A stretch of DNA of 64,000 nt. Source: Fluctibacter halophilus (GTDB lineage: Bacteria > Pseudomonadota > Gammaproteobacteria > Enterobacterales > Alteromonadaceae). Where the stretch lies: the NCBI RefSeq assembly GCF_020687825.1, contig NZ_JAJEWP010000002.1:496001-560000 (forward strand), read 5' to 3'. This document shows, piece after piece, positions 43,116-51,190 of the stretch. The number at the start of each line of letters is the position of its first letter. The first letter of the stretch is position 1. The notes beneath the pieces are model-generated. The model was not told the origin of the DNA. It made no database searches and worked only from the letters and a program-made list of their open reading frames with translations. The position numbers were made by a program, and so were the translations under genes.

Positions 43116-44609
43116 TCAGAGTTTGTTAAACACAACCCCACCGTATTCCAGCGATTGCACCTGGTCGTCTACGTTAAAGGTGATCACCGTGCCTGAGGTG
43201 GGCTCCAGTTCCACACGGATTTTGTCGGCCTCGTTCATGCCGGTGGAAGACGAATGCATCACGCCCCATTCAACGTCGAAACGCTGTTCCTCGTTGTGGC
43301 GCACAAAAATACTGCCCAGTTGTGGGTGTCGGTACTCACCCACATAGTGTTGCTGCGGTAAGCTCAACCGCCACTCCCGGCCGTTGATCTTTTGTCGCTG
43401 CTTTGCCATTTGCCCATCCAGCCCGGCGAGTTTTTGCTTAAGCTCATCAGCCCGTTGGGTAACCCTCTGTTCAATGTCAGCTTCACCCAACAGGCTGCCA
43501 TACACATAATCGGCAATCAGGTTGGTGAGGCGCGCGCTGAGGAAATCTTCGCTGTTGAGCACCACCAGACCGATTTTCTGTGCGGGTATAAACGACAGAT
43601 GGGCATGGGTGCCGGCAAAGCCACCGAAATGGTGCAGCATGCGCTGCGCTTTGTAGTCACCGGTGTACCAGCCCCAGGCGTAGCCGTCGCGGGTAAAATC
43701 CAGATAAGCACGGTCTGTGACCGCCTGTTGGCGATGAGAGCGGGCAATCACCTCTGCCGGATAGACCTGTTTGCCGTCAATCATGCCCTCATTGAGCTGG
43801 GCAATCAGAAAGCGCCCCATATCGGCAGCGGTGGAGAATACGCCGCCGGCGGCGTGCAGCGTATTGTCACCTTTTTCCAGGTACAGCGCGGTTTGTCGTT
43901 GCGGGTTCATCAGCGAGTAGGGCTTTGCGACAAGAGCCTGGTCGCCAATGTCTGAACGACGGGCCGTGGTGGCCTGCATTCCGGCAGGAGCAAACACCTG
44001 TTGTTGCAGCTTGTCCTGCCAGGGGCGTTTAAAAGCGCTGTCGGCATACACGCTGTAAATGTTGTAACCCACATTGGTGTATTTAAACTCGCCGACCGCC
44101 TCTGACGACGGCGCTGAGTATTCTGTTACCAGGCGCGCCAGTGAGGCCGGGCTGTGAACGCCGCTGTAAGCGGTGGCAAGCACCAGCGGGAAGTTGTTTA
44201 TTGACGCGGTATGGGTGAGTAGCGCTTTAGCAGTGAGATCTTCGCGATCCGGCAGGGCCAGTTCAGGAAACATCGTTGACAGCGTAACGGTCTCAAGGCC
44301 GCTGTCAGTGTTGGCGTCCAGCAGGTAGTTCAGCGCAACGAACGGTTTGGTGACCGAAGCGATGTAAAATCGGCTGTTGGCATCTGCGGCAACACGATTC
44401 TCGATGTCCAGATAGCCGAAATGATCCTGATAGATGATGCGGTCGTTGTGCACCACGGCAACAGCTGTGCCGCTTGGCAGTGCGGCGCTGGATTTGATGT
44501 CGTTGACCAAGGCGTTCAGGAAAGCGGTGTCCAGAGCGCTTTCTTCAGCGCAGAGGTTAGGGGTGACTGCCATCAGCAGCAGGGCGGTAAGTCGAAGCAA
44601 TGGGCGCAT
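43116..44609 (-). CDS. Serine hydrolase, class C beta-lactamase-like
   Basis: 497 aa with a signal peptide (RLTALLLMAVTPNLCA). The catalytic motifs are intact: SxxK as SVTK in ASVTKPFVALNYLL (about residue 87), LLTHTASIN, Tyr-x-Asn as YTNVG in KYTNVGYNIYSV, and a late HFGG box. The C-terminal 130 residues include a helical stretch (EQRVTQRADELKQKLAGLDGQ) and a DUF3471-like domain (WRLSLPQQHYVGEYRHPQLGS, split). Typical of secreted esterases/D-amino-acid peptidases. It is downstream of, and parallel to, the AraC-type regulator gene (77 bases apart). Confidence 0.85.
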   Translation of the reverse strand: MRPLLRLTALLLMAVTPNLCAEESALDTAFLNALVNDIKSSAALPSGTAVAVVHNDRIIYQDHFGYLDIENRVAADANSRFYIASVTKPFVALNYLLDANTDSGLETVTLSTMFPELALPDREDLTAKALLTHTASINNFPLVLATAYSGVHSPASLARLVTEYSAPSSEAVGEFKYTNVGYNIYSVYADSAFKRPWQDKLQQQVFAPAGMQATTARRSDIGDQALVAKPYSLMNPQRQTALYLEKGDNTLHAAGGVFSTAADMGRFLIAQLNEGMIDGKQVYPAEVIARSHRQQAVTDRAYLDFTRDGYAWGWYTGDYKAQRMLHHFGGFAGTHAHLSFIPAQKIGLVVLNSEDFLSARLTNLIADYVYGSLLGEADIEQRVTQRADELKQKLAGLDGQMAKQRQKINGREWRLSLPQQHYVGEYRHPQLGSIFVRHNEEQRFDVEWGVMHSSSTGMNEADKIRVELEPTSGTVITFNVDDQVQSLEYGGVVFNKL

Positions 44610-44685
44610 GTTTTCTCTGTTCTGTGTTTTTCAATTGACGCCATTGCACCAGACTTGCCGGCAGAGGGATAGAACAAATGTAACA

Positions 44686-45513
44686 TCAGGCCCCGCTGCG
44701 CGGGGTGTGTGCCAGCAATGTTTGCAGCGCCTTGGGGGTCACGCCCAAGTGCTTTTTCAGTGTGCGGGTAAAGTGGCTCTGATCGGCAAAACCCGCGCTG
44801 ACACTGGCCGTCGTGATGGTCTGTCGGTGACTGAGGATTTCTGCAATCCCTTTTTGCACCGCCAGTGATTGCCGGTACTCGGAGATGGATAGCCCAAAAT
44901 GGTCGTGGAACACCCGGCTGAGGTGAACCCGGTGAACACCCACATCCAGAGCAATTTGTTGGATATTCATGGATGTTTCATGTAGCGCCTGTTGTGCCAG
45001 TAGCAGCCACACCGGTGGTTGCCTGAAGGACGGCGTGTCGCCTTTTGAGGCGCTGAACATGCCCAGTACTGTCGCCTCCAGATCGACATGCCCGGCATTT
45101 GCTGGATTAAATAGCACAGCAGATAGCTGGCGCCACAGTGACCTGGTCTGTTTGACCTGAGACAGGTGCCAGTTTACGTGGCCAAACTCGGCAACAAACT
45201 CATCCTCTTCGGCGTCGAGGTTGATCGACAGGAATAACGCACCGTTGGGGCCAATCTGGTTGCTGTGTTGGTAGGCGACCGGCTTGTATTCAACCATGCC
45301 CTTGGTTTGGCTGAATTCAGTGTTCAGGGTGCGTTCTTTGGCCTGTCCGCACAGTAATGTTGATAGCTGGGCAACTGAATGAGTGTGTGGTGGCATGTAC
45401 ACATCAGGGGCGTAGTACACCAGCCTGACGTCTTTCACGATGTCGTTGATGACCGGCGAGAGCGCGACGGCGAGGTGTTCATCATCGGCAAGACGACGAA
45501 GGGTATTTGGCAT
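44686..45513 (-). CDS. AraC family transcription regulator
   Basis: 275 aa. N-terminal cupin-type sensor domain (VYMPPHTHSVAQLSTLL...), and a C-terminal pair of helix-turn-helix motifs: QIALDVGVHRVHLSRVFHDHFGLSISEYRQ and ASVSAGFADQSHFTRTLKKHLGVTPKAL (each split). It is upstream of the serine hydrolase on the same strand with 77 bases between them, so the two may be co-transcribed or the hydrolase may be a target. The inducer is unknown. Confidence 0.88.
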   Translation of the reverse strand: MPNTLRRLADDEHLAVALSPVINDIVKDVRLVYYAPDVYMPPHTHSVAQLSTLLCGQAKERTLNTEFSQTKGMVEYKPVAYQHSNQIGPNGALFLSINLDAEEDEFVAEFGHVNWHLSQVKQTRSLWRQLSAVLFNPANAGHVDLEATVLGMFSASKGDTPSFRQPPVWLLLAQQALHETSMNIQQIALDVGVHRVHLSRVFHDHFGLSISEYRQSLAVQKGIAEILSHRQTITTASVSAGFADQSHFTRTLKKHLGVTPKALQTLLAHTPRSGA

Positions 45514-45774
45514 CGTGTTTACACCTCGCTAAAAGGGAATTCATGGATGTAAATATAGCAATGCAGAGGGTCGGTTCAAAGGCGCCCGTTGTAACGGTCT
45601 GTGTCGCAAAGCTGACCGAGCACTGTGCCACCGTTGCAAACCATCACCCATCGGCCAATGTTGGCCTTGAGTCACTGCGAACACACGTCCGTCGCTGTTT
45701 CATAAAGTTTTTTAGTTTCAATGTGTTAGTATGCACGCCGAGTCACAGCATGCCTGGTCAGGGACAACAACAGA

Positions 45775-46176
45775 ATGGCTATCACGTTTACCATCAATCA
45801 TCCTATTTCGGTGCAACAGTTTGCTGAAGTGCTCGGCGCTTCCGGTCTTGGCGAGCGCGAGCTTGTCGAGGACGCGGTATTTATGCAGGGCATTCTCGAC
45901 CATGCTGACGTGCTGGTGTCGGCCTGGCATGGTGAGCAATTGGTTGGCGTGGCGCGCTCCATTACCGATTTTCACTGCGCGTGTTATCTGTCGGAGCTGG
46001 CCATTCGCAAGGACTATCAAAACCTTGGACTGGGCAAAAAGCTGCAACAGCTCACACAGCAGCAACTGGGGCCACGGTGCAAACTGATCCTGCTGGCGAC
46101 CGACGGTTCAAACCACTACTACGAAAAAATGGGCTTTCAGAAAAACCCACGTTGCTGGGTGCTCGAAGGCGGCTAG
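45775..46176 (+). CDS. GNAT family N-acetyltransferase
   Basis: 133 aa. Small GNAT fold with LVGVARSITDFHCACYLSELAIRKDYQNLGLGKKLQQ (split), where the acetyl-CoA loop reads Q-N-L-G-L-G, then LILLATDGSNHYYEKMGF, with the YYEKMGF ending typical of GNATs. The RBS is weak. Between it and the AraC gene lie 261 bases without a gene. The next gene overlaps its stop on the opposite strand. Substrate unknown. Confidence 0.85.
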   Translation: MAITFTINHPISVQQFAEVLGASGLGERELVEDAVFMQGILDHADVLVSAWHGEQLVGVARSITDFHCACYLSELAIRKDYQNLGLGKKLQQLTQQQLGPRCKLILLATDGSNHYYEKMGFQKNPRCWVLEGG

Positions 46177-46388
46177 TCCTGCGTCGCCGGGGTGGGCACG
46201 TCATTTTTAAGCACCATGCACGCGAGGTAAATAAACCCCAATGGTGGCATAAAGGCCAGCAGCACACCGATCAAACCCGCCAGTCGCGGAGTGTTGGTTT
46301 TGCGTTTACCGAGCAGGTAGCTTGAGATACCGATGATCACCACAGAGGCGACGATAAACTGGCCAAACAGGGTGGCACTGATGTTCAT
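46173..46388 (-). CDS. Small membrane protein, function unknown
   Basis: 71 aa from ATG 46388 (AAGGAG eight bases upstream); a TTG at 46394 is an alternative. Two hydrophobic segments (about residues 6-27 and 36-57: IGVLLAFMPPLGFIYLACMVL) separated by a positively charged loop (GKRKTNTPR) indicate a small two-helix membrane protein. It overlaps the GNAT gene tail-to-tail by four bases. Function unknown. Confidence 0.6.
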   Translation of the reverse strand: MNISATLFGQFIVASVVIIGISSYLLGKRKTNTPRLAGLIGVLLAFMPPLGFIYLACMVLKNDVPTPATQD

Positions 46389-46431
46389 GGGCAAAACTCC
46401 TTTTTGCGAACGTTATTGACGCTGGTGTGGA

Positions 46432-46836
46432 TCACACGCCAGAAATAGGTTTACGTTGAACTAACTTTATCACGGCATCGTCGCTGACGTTTTCTTCCAC
46501 GCGCTGTAAAACGTATTCATTTCCCTCCTCTGCATTTAATTCATAGCGACGGAACATGAAAAAGGATGAGCTGTCACAGCGCAGAACAACTTCGTACTTA
46601 TCTGCTGGCAAAATGGCACTTTTCGTAGCCAACGCAACGGGGTCATCGATGATGATATTACCTTGTATATCGAACACTTTTTGAATTTGAGTAGCGTAGG
46701 CGACGCCAAATAATGCAAATTCACTTTTGGTTGAGATCTTGATGGCCTTCGACATGTCAGCTTCGTTCACAAGTGGTGAAACATGGGCACAAGCAGTTAA
46801 CAGGGCTGCCGTAAAAATAACGAATAGTTTGTGCAT
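46432..46836 (-). CDS. Small lipoprotein, function unknown
   Basis: 134 aa. Starts MHKLFVIFTAALLTACAHV: a lipoprotein signal peptide with lipobox LTAC. The mature part is a compact alpha+beta domain (residues 30-130) with two cysteines in total. No family recognised. It is the last of three consecutive minus-strand lipoprotein genes, 22 bases after the previous stop, so they likely form an operon. The ribosome binding site (GGAG) is present before its ATG. Confidence 0.65.
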   Translation of the reverse strand: MHKLFVIFTAALLTACAHVSPLVNEADMSKAIKISTKSEFALFGVAYATQIQKVFDIQGNIIIDDPVALATKSAILPADKYEVVLRCDSSSFFMFRRYELNAEEGNEYVLQRVEENVSDDAVIKLVQRKPISGV

Positions 46837-46858
46837 GAGGTTTCTCCAACTCTTTACG

Positions 46859-47572
46859 TTATTGCACGTCGTTTGTTGCTTGGTTTTCGAGTACGTTTAA
46901 CGTTTTGCTGAGGGTTATCAGGTGGATATTCAGGTCATCGGGGTGAATATGCCAGCCTGTCCCATTGTCAACGATCGTTTGCAACCCCTGAATCTTGCTG
47001 TAAGTCTTCTGATTTTGAATATCAAATACCGATATCTTGATGCTGATTGCTGGTGTCGTGCCGTTTGAGCTGTCAAACAGTATGTTGGGCGGATGAATGG
47101 TATTGTCGGTTGCGTTGTCCCAGGTGGCGACATTCCCTGAATAGCGGGCAAAGGTCTTAAAAACCTCGAACGATACCAGTAGTTGAGCATCGGTCTCGCT
47201 GACCAATGTTGCAACAACTGACGCATTGAATGCGTTAAATTTCTTAATGTCTTTCTGACCCGTCACCGGATCAAAAAAACCGCCAAACTCTCGTTGCTTT
47301 TGCGCATAGATCGTTTGGAATCTGCTCGAAGCCAAAGCTTCAAACCCTTTGTCTTTCAGAATGGCCAGAATGCCACGTTCAAGATCCTGCTTAAACTGCG
47401 GGTGCAGGCGCAACTCCTCAGACACGAGGATATCGGAGATTGCGATGGTTTTGACAGGGCGATCAAGCCAACGGGCATTGTCCTGAACGATGATATCTGG
47501 ATTAGGGATCATGCGACATCCCGTCACCAGCAGTAGCATGACAGAACAGTATAAGAATCGCCGTTTAATCAT
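46859..47572 (-). CDS. Lipoprotein, paralogue of the upstream gene
   Basis: 237 aa from ATG 47572, which overlaps the previous gene by 8 bases; upstream frame up to 47671 would destroy the signal peptide. MIKRRFLYCSVMLLLVTGC ends in the lipobox VTGC. The mature protein has a FGGFFDPVTGQKDIKKFN motif, a WDN site and an AISIKISVFDIQNQKTY strand. The same three landmarks appear in the upstream lipoprotein (AGGYIDEYTGKVDTDKRN, WDG, ALSLMVFMEDMDGKELY), so the two are diverged paralogues. Function unknown; location outer or inner membrane leaflet facing the periplasm. Confidence 0.7.
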   Translation of the reverse strand: MIKRRFLYCSVMLLLVTGCRMIPNPDIIVQDNARWLDRPVKTIAISDILVSEELRLHPQFKQDLERGILAILKDKGFEALASSRFQTIYAQKQREFGGFFDPVTGQKDIKKFNAFNASVVATLVSETDAQLLVSFEVFKTFARYSGNVATWDNATDNTIHPPNILFDSSNGTTPAISIKISVFDIQNQKTYSKIQGLQTIVDNGTGWHIHPDDLNIHLITLSKTLNVLENQATNDVQ

Positions 47573-48287
47573 TGAAGAGTTTCCGGAACGCTTCTTCGAC
47601 AGAAAAATCCAATTTGGCCTCGTCGCGTAACAGCTTATCAACGGGGATAGATTCAAACTCATCGTCATCATTTAGTTTGGCAACCAACTGTACACCACCG
47701 GCACCCATGTACAATTCCTTACCGTCCATATCTTCCATGAACACCATCAAAGAAAGCGCCGGGATTTTGCCTGATGTATTCGCCACCAGTGTGCTGAGGA
47801 AATTGGTCAGGTCACTGTTACTCAGTTCGTAGGGTTCTTCCTGTCCATCCCACTGGGCTCGATAATCACCAAAATGCGCAGTACGACGTCGTAAGTCATA
47901 AAACAAGACACTGTCTATACCGTGAGTCGCACGTAAGGATTGCAGGGTTTTTTGACGGATTTGATTACGCTTGTCAGTATCGACCTTGCCGGTGTATTCA
48001 TCAATATAGCCGCCTGCCAGGGCTTTCTGTTTTTCAAACTCGTCAAAATAAAGGCTTTCGTCGAAGACCTTGATCCCTCTGGATTCGAAAATGTCTGTGA
48101 CTTTTGATGCGTAATAGTCTCTGATGTCGGTACGGTACTCCAGTGCGTCAGGCATTGAGAACCCAGTCAGTACAATGGCTTTATAGTTGACCAGGTATTC
48201 CTGTCCGGAAATTGCAACGCGGTGGGTGCTTTTACAGGCGGAAAGCACGAAAAAAGAGCAGATGAGTACTGAAATAATACGCTTCAA
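47565..48287 (-). CDS. Lipoprotein, first gene of a three-gene operon
   Basis: 240 aa from a TTG at 48287, chosen since AAGGA lies eight bases upstream and the protein then begins LKRIISVLICSFFVLSAC, a lipoprotein signal with lipobox LSAC; an in-frame ATG at 48332 would add 15 charged residues in front. The mature domain shares a G-G-x-x-D-x-x-T-G-K/Q-x-D motif and other landmarks with the following gene. It could form a heteromeric lipoprotein complex with it. No family name recognised. Confidence 0.68.
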   Translation of the reverse strand: MKRIISVLICSFFVLSACKSTHRVAISGQEYLVNYKAIVLTGFSMPDALEYRTDIRDYYASKVTDIFESRGIKVFDESLYFDEFEKQKALAGGYIDEYTGKVDTDKRNQIRQKTLQSLRATHGIDSVLFYDLRRRTAHFGDYRAQWDGQEEPYELSNSDLTNFLSTLVANTSGKIPALSLMVFMEDMDGKELYMGAGGVQLVAKLNDDDEFESIPVDKLLRDEAKLDFSVEEAFRKLFND

Positions 48288-48524
48288 GGCTAAGTTCCTT
48301 TTTGGTCGTTCGTCCTTTGCCAACAATGGCACTTCCTATGGAAATAGTTTGCCGTACTTTTTCGTCAATGTCGATAAAACCACAGTACACGCCAGTGACA
48401 CTGTGAGTTGTGCACTCAGCTCGGAGAGTAACGTTTTTGACTGACCTTGATGTGCCGGGCTATTTTACACTCAGCCAGCCAGTCGCAACGGCACTTTTAC
48501 GTTACTGGCAGGCAAATAAAGCCC

Positions 48525-50522
48525 TCAACGCAGCTTCTCGCGGTGATCGTAATCATCGTCCTCAAAGCCACCGTCAACATAGTACATGTACTCTGACAGG
48601 TAAGACTTGGCATAGTCCTGCAGGCGATTGCGCAGCCGCTTATAACGGGGAGGGGCGTGGTTCTCTTTTTCCCGTGCGGTCTTCTCCGCTTCCAGTGCGG
48701 CGCTGACTTTTTCAACCTGATCCGACAACACCCCTTCCCGCACACTGCCGTCGTCATCGCCGATCAGGGCTTCGCCACGACCCACGTCCATGTCATACCC
48801 GGCATGCAGCGTGTGGTTGGTGCTGGTGGCAGGGGTTCGCGATGCACTACCGGTGTTGTTCAGGGTCTGAATGTTGATGGCGGTGTACCCCGACTGGCAA
48901 CTGTAATCCAGCGCCACATTGCCGCAAACCTTGTATTCGTCATCGCTGAACTCCGCGTCATACACCCGTTGATGCAGTGAGGTGCGGGACACGGTCGGGT
49001 TATCTGAGTACGTTTGACCTGACGGCGCGGAGAACGACACGCCCCAGCCAATCCGATCGCCATGGCCCAGTACCATTTGGATCCCCAGCGCGCGTTTTTG
49101 CGACAGCAGCCGGGCATGTCGGTCGATGGCCTGTCCAATGCCCTCAAGGGTGCGGATATTCGTGTTGTTGATGTAGGTGTTTTGCGAGCCGCCGCCGGTA
49201 AACAGGCTGCCGAATATTGGTGCGCGCAGATAGCGTGGATACACCGCTGTCACATTGCACCCCAGCGCGGTTAGCTGGGGTTCGATCAGTTCATGGGTGC
49301 GCATGTCCAAATCGTAAAACGCGCCGTAGCGGAAAAAGTCGATCAGCAGTGCTTCGCAGCCGTTGTCTTTGACCGGGCATTCGTCGGCCTCATCCTCTTC
49401 GCCATAGATTGCCGGCGGTGGCGTGTCGGTGGGATCATCGCCATCATCGTCGCCGCCTTTGAGGGCAAGGGTGGTGACCTGGGCCTGAATGGGAAAGGCG
49501 TACAAATAGCTGCCCATGGTCGGCACCACCAGTTTGAGGACCACCGTCTCGCCAACGCCCATCGCAGCATGGGTGAGTACATCGATGCCATAACTGAGTT
49601 GATTGGCAGCCAGGGTCACATTACCGCTGAGCACCTCAATGCTGACGTGCCGGGTGTTAATGGCCGGGTTGAGGAAAAACAATGACGCGGTATTCCCGGC
49701 GCTGACGGCGGGTGTGGCGGCAAAAAACAGCCCGCGCAATTCACAGGGCATCGCCGGTTGGGTATACAACAAGGGGCCGTCAATCGGGATGTCGGTGCCG
49801 GCGAACCACATTTTACCGTCCATCAGATGGCCAAAGGCGTCTATGTCCTGGCTACTTATCTGCCCATCACCGGTCAAATCACCGGCGGCCAGACAACTCA
49901 CCGGGGTAGTGTCGGGCTGTTCAAGGTAGCGCCCCAGCAGGTTGGCATCTTGCTGGTTGGCGACGCCGTCCCCGTTGACGTCACCCAGGACAAACTGGGG
50001 CAGGAATTCTCCTGCGCGATAGAGTTCTTCAAAACGTTTCATTACCTCAGCAGGGAAGGGTTGTTGACCTATCACGGTGACCGGATTGTGGTTCAGTTGC
50101 CAGTTGAGCTTATCCAGCACGACGTCGTTTTGGGCGCCACCGCGCACGGTAAAGCCGGTATGACTGCGCTGTGTGGCGCCAGGGTACAGATCACCAAAAA
50201 TGGCGTGGTTGTCGGTCAGCTCGAATCGCTCATCCTGTAACTGCACTGTACCTTCAGTGGCGTGGGACACGGTGGTGGCATCACTGACAACAATGGCGCG
50301 AAAGGTGTAGTCCATCAGGCCACTGTCGACCGGTGTGCGGGCCATCAGGTCATAACCGGTTATCGTGATACCTTCCAGACCTGTGGCAACGTTAAGATCC
50401 CGGTAGCTTGCCAGTGGGATTTCACTCGGTTTGGCCACTTTGGACGATGTGGCCGAATCGTCATCAAACAGTGCGCAGCCGCCCAGCAGCGACAGCAAAA
50501 TAAGGGAAAGCAGGGGTTTCAT
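48525..50522 (-). CDS. Lipoprotein with dockerin-like repeats and caspase-like core
   Basis: 665 aa from ATG 50522 with GGAGG upstream. Lipoprotein signal MKPLLSLILLSLLGGC. Residues about 175-240 hold two dockerin/EF-hand calcium loops, LGDVNGDGVANQQDANLLG and AGDLTGDGQISSQDIDAFG. A Pro/Asp/Gly linker (about 365-385) leads to a region with clan CD peptidase character: strand ALLIDFFRYGAFY, LTALGCNVTAVYP, then IQMVLGHGDRIGWG (strand followed by His-Gly), and about 45 residues later VALDYSCQSGYT, which resembles the metacaspase DxC(H/x)SG nucleophile site. The tail is coiled-coil-like and acidic. Neither activity nor partner is known; the domain reading is by eye. Confidence 0.6.
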   Translation of the reverse strand: MKPLLSLILLSLLGGCALFDDDSATSSKVAKPSEIPLASYRDLNVATGLEGITITGYDLMARTPVDSGLMDYTFRAIVVSDATTVSHATEGTVQLQDERFELTDNHAIFGDLYPGATQRSHTGFTVRGGAQNDVVLDKLNWQLNHNPVTVIGQQPFPAEVMKRFEELYRAGEFLPQFVLGDVNGDGVANQQDANLLGRYLEQPDTTPVSCLAAGDLTGDGQISSQDIDAFGHLMDGKMWFAGTDIPIDGPLLYTQPAMPCELRGLFFAATPAVSAGNTASLFFLNPAINTRHVSIEVLSGNVTLAANQLSYGIDVLTHAAMGVGETVVLKLVVPTMGSYLYAFPIQAQVTTLALKGGDDDGDDPTDTPPPAIYGEEDEADECPVKDNGCEALLIDFFRYGAFYDLDMRTHELIEPQLTALGCNVTAVYPRYLRAPIFGSLFTGGGSQNTYINNTNIRTLEGIGQAIDRHARLLSQKRALGIQMVLGHGDRIGWGVSFSAPSGQTYSDNPTVSRTSLHQRVYDAEFSDDEYKVCGNVALDYSCQSGYTAINIQTLNNTGSASRTPATSTNHTLHAGYDMDVGRGEALIGDDDGSVREGVLSDQVEKVSAALEAEKTAREKENHAPPRYKRLRNRLQDYAKSYLSEYMYYVDGGFEDDDYDHREKLR

Positions 50523-50642
50523 CACAGCCTCCATTGCAGGGAATGTCTCTGCCCGCATCAAAAAAGGCTGGATGGTGGCGACCGCAGAACCGGACTCATT
50601 GACGTTAGTATAGAAGAGACTGGCCAGGGGCTGCGTAGAAAT

Positions 50643-51020
50643 TTATCCTGCTAGCGGCAGACTGACGTAAACGAAAACCGCGCCACACAGTTGGGCAATC
50701 ACGCCCAGCGGACGAAAACCGTGGCCAATTCTGGCGGTTCGCAAGGCAAAGCGTCGATGGCGCTGTTCACCGATCATGATCAGAAACACACTGACAAAGC
50801 ACAGCAGTCCACCTAACCCTGCCAGTAACCACGGGTAGCGAGAATGGGAGGCAAACACGATGAACAGCACGCCCACGAGCAAGCGGCTGGTGATTTCAAC
50901 GCCATGAAACCAGCGCTTGCGACTAAACGCAGCGATGCCGTTGGCAAACGCCATCGGTCGCATCAGCATCAGGGTTCCGATAGCAAACATCCCCACGCCA
51001 AACAAAAACAGTACAATCAC
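50643..51020 (-). CDS. Four-helix membrane protein, function unknown
   Basis: 125 aa with hydrophobic helices at about residues 2-20, 45-60, 66-85 and 105-122. MIVLFLFGVGMFAIGTLMLMRP begins the first; a cluster RHRRFALRTARIGHGFR is the cytoplasmic loop. No family recognised. It lies between the dockerin/caspase-like gene and asnB, on the same strand, 120 bases before the former. Probably not part of either unit. Confidence 0.55.
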   Translation of the reverse strand: MIVLFLFGVGMFAIGTLMLMRPMAFANGIAAFSRKRWFHGVEITSRLLVGVLFIVFASHSRYPWLLAGLGGLLCFVSVFLIMIGEQRHRRFALRTARIGHGFRPLGVIAQLCGAVFVYVSLPLAG

Positions 51021-51145
51021 AGTGTGGTTTGTTCCTTAAAAAAGTCGCCTCATGAAGACAGTCTGGTTGGACGGGCCTGCATGAATGCGTGTTTATCAGG
51101 TTTACTGTACTACAGCGAGCCAGTGTAACCACGTTGTGCGTCGAC

Positions 51146-51175
51146 AAAAAAGCCGCCAGAAAGGCGGCTTTTTTT
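51146..51175. terminator. Bidirectional intrinsic terminator after asnB
   Basis: AAAAAAGCCGCC-AGAAA-GGCGGCTTTTTTT, a stem of GCCGCC/GGCGGC extended by A-T pairs. On the minus strand it lies just past the asnB stop; the A and T tracts let it act on both strands. Confidence 0.88.
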
Positions 51176-51190
51176 AATACCAAGATCCGA

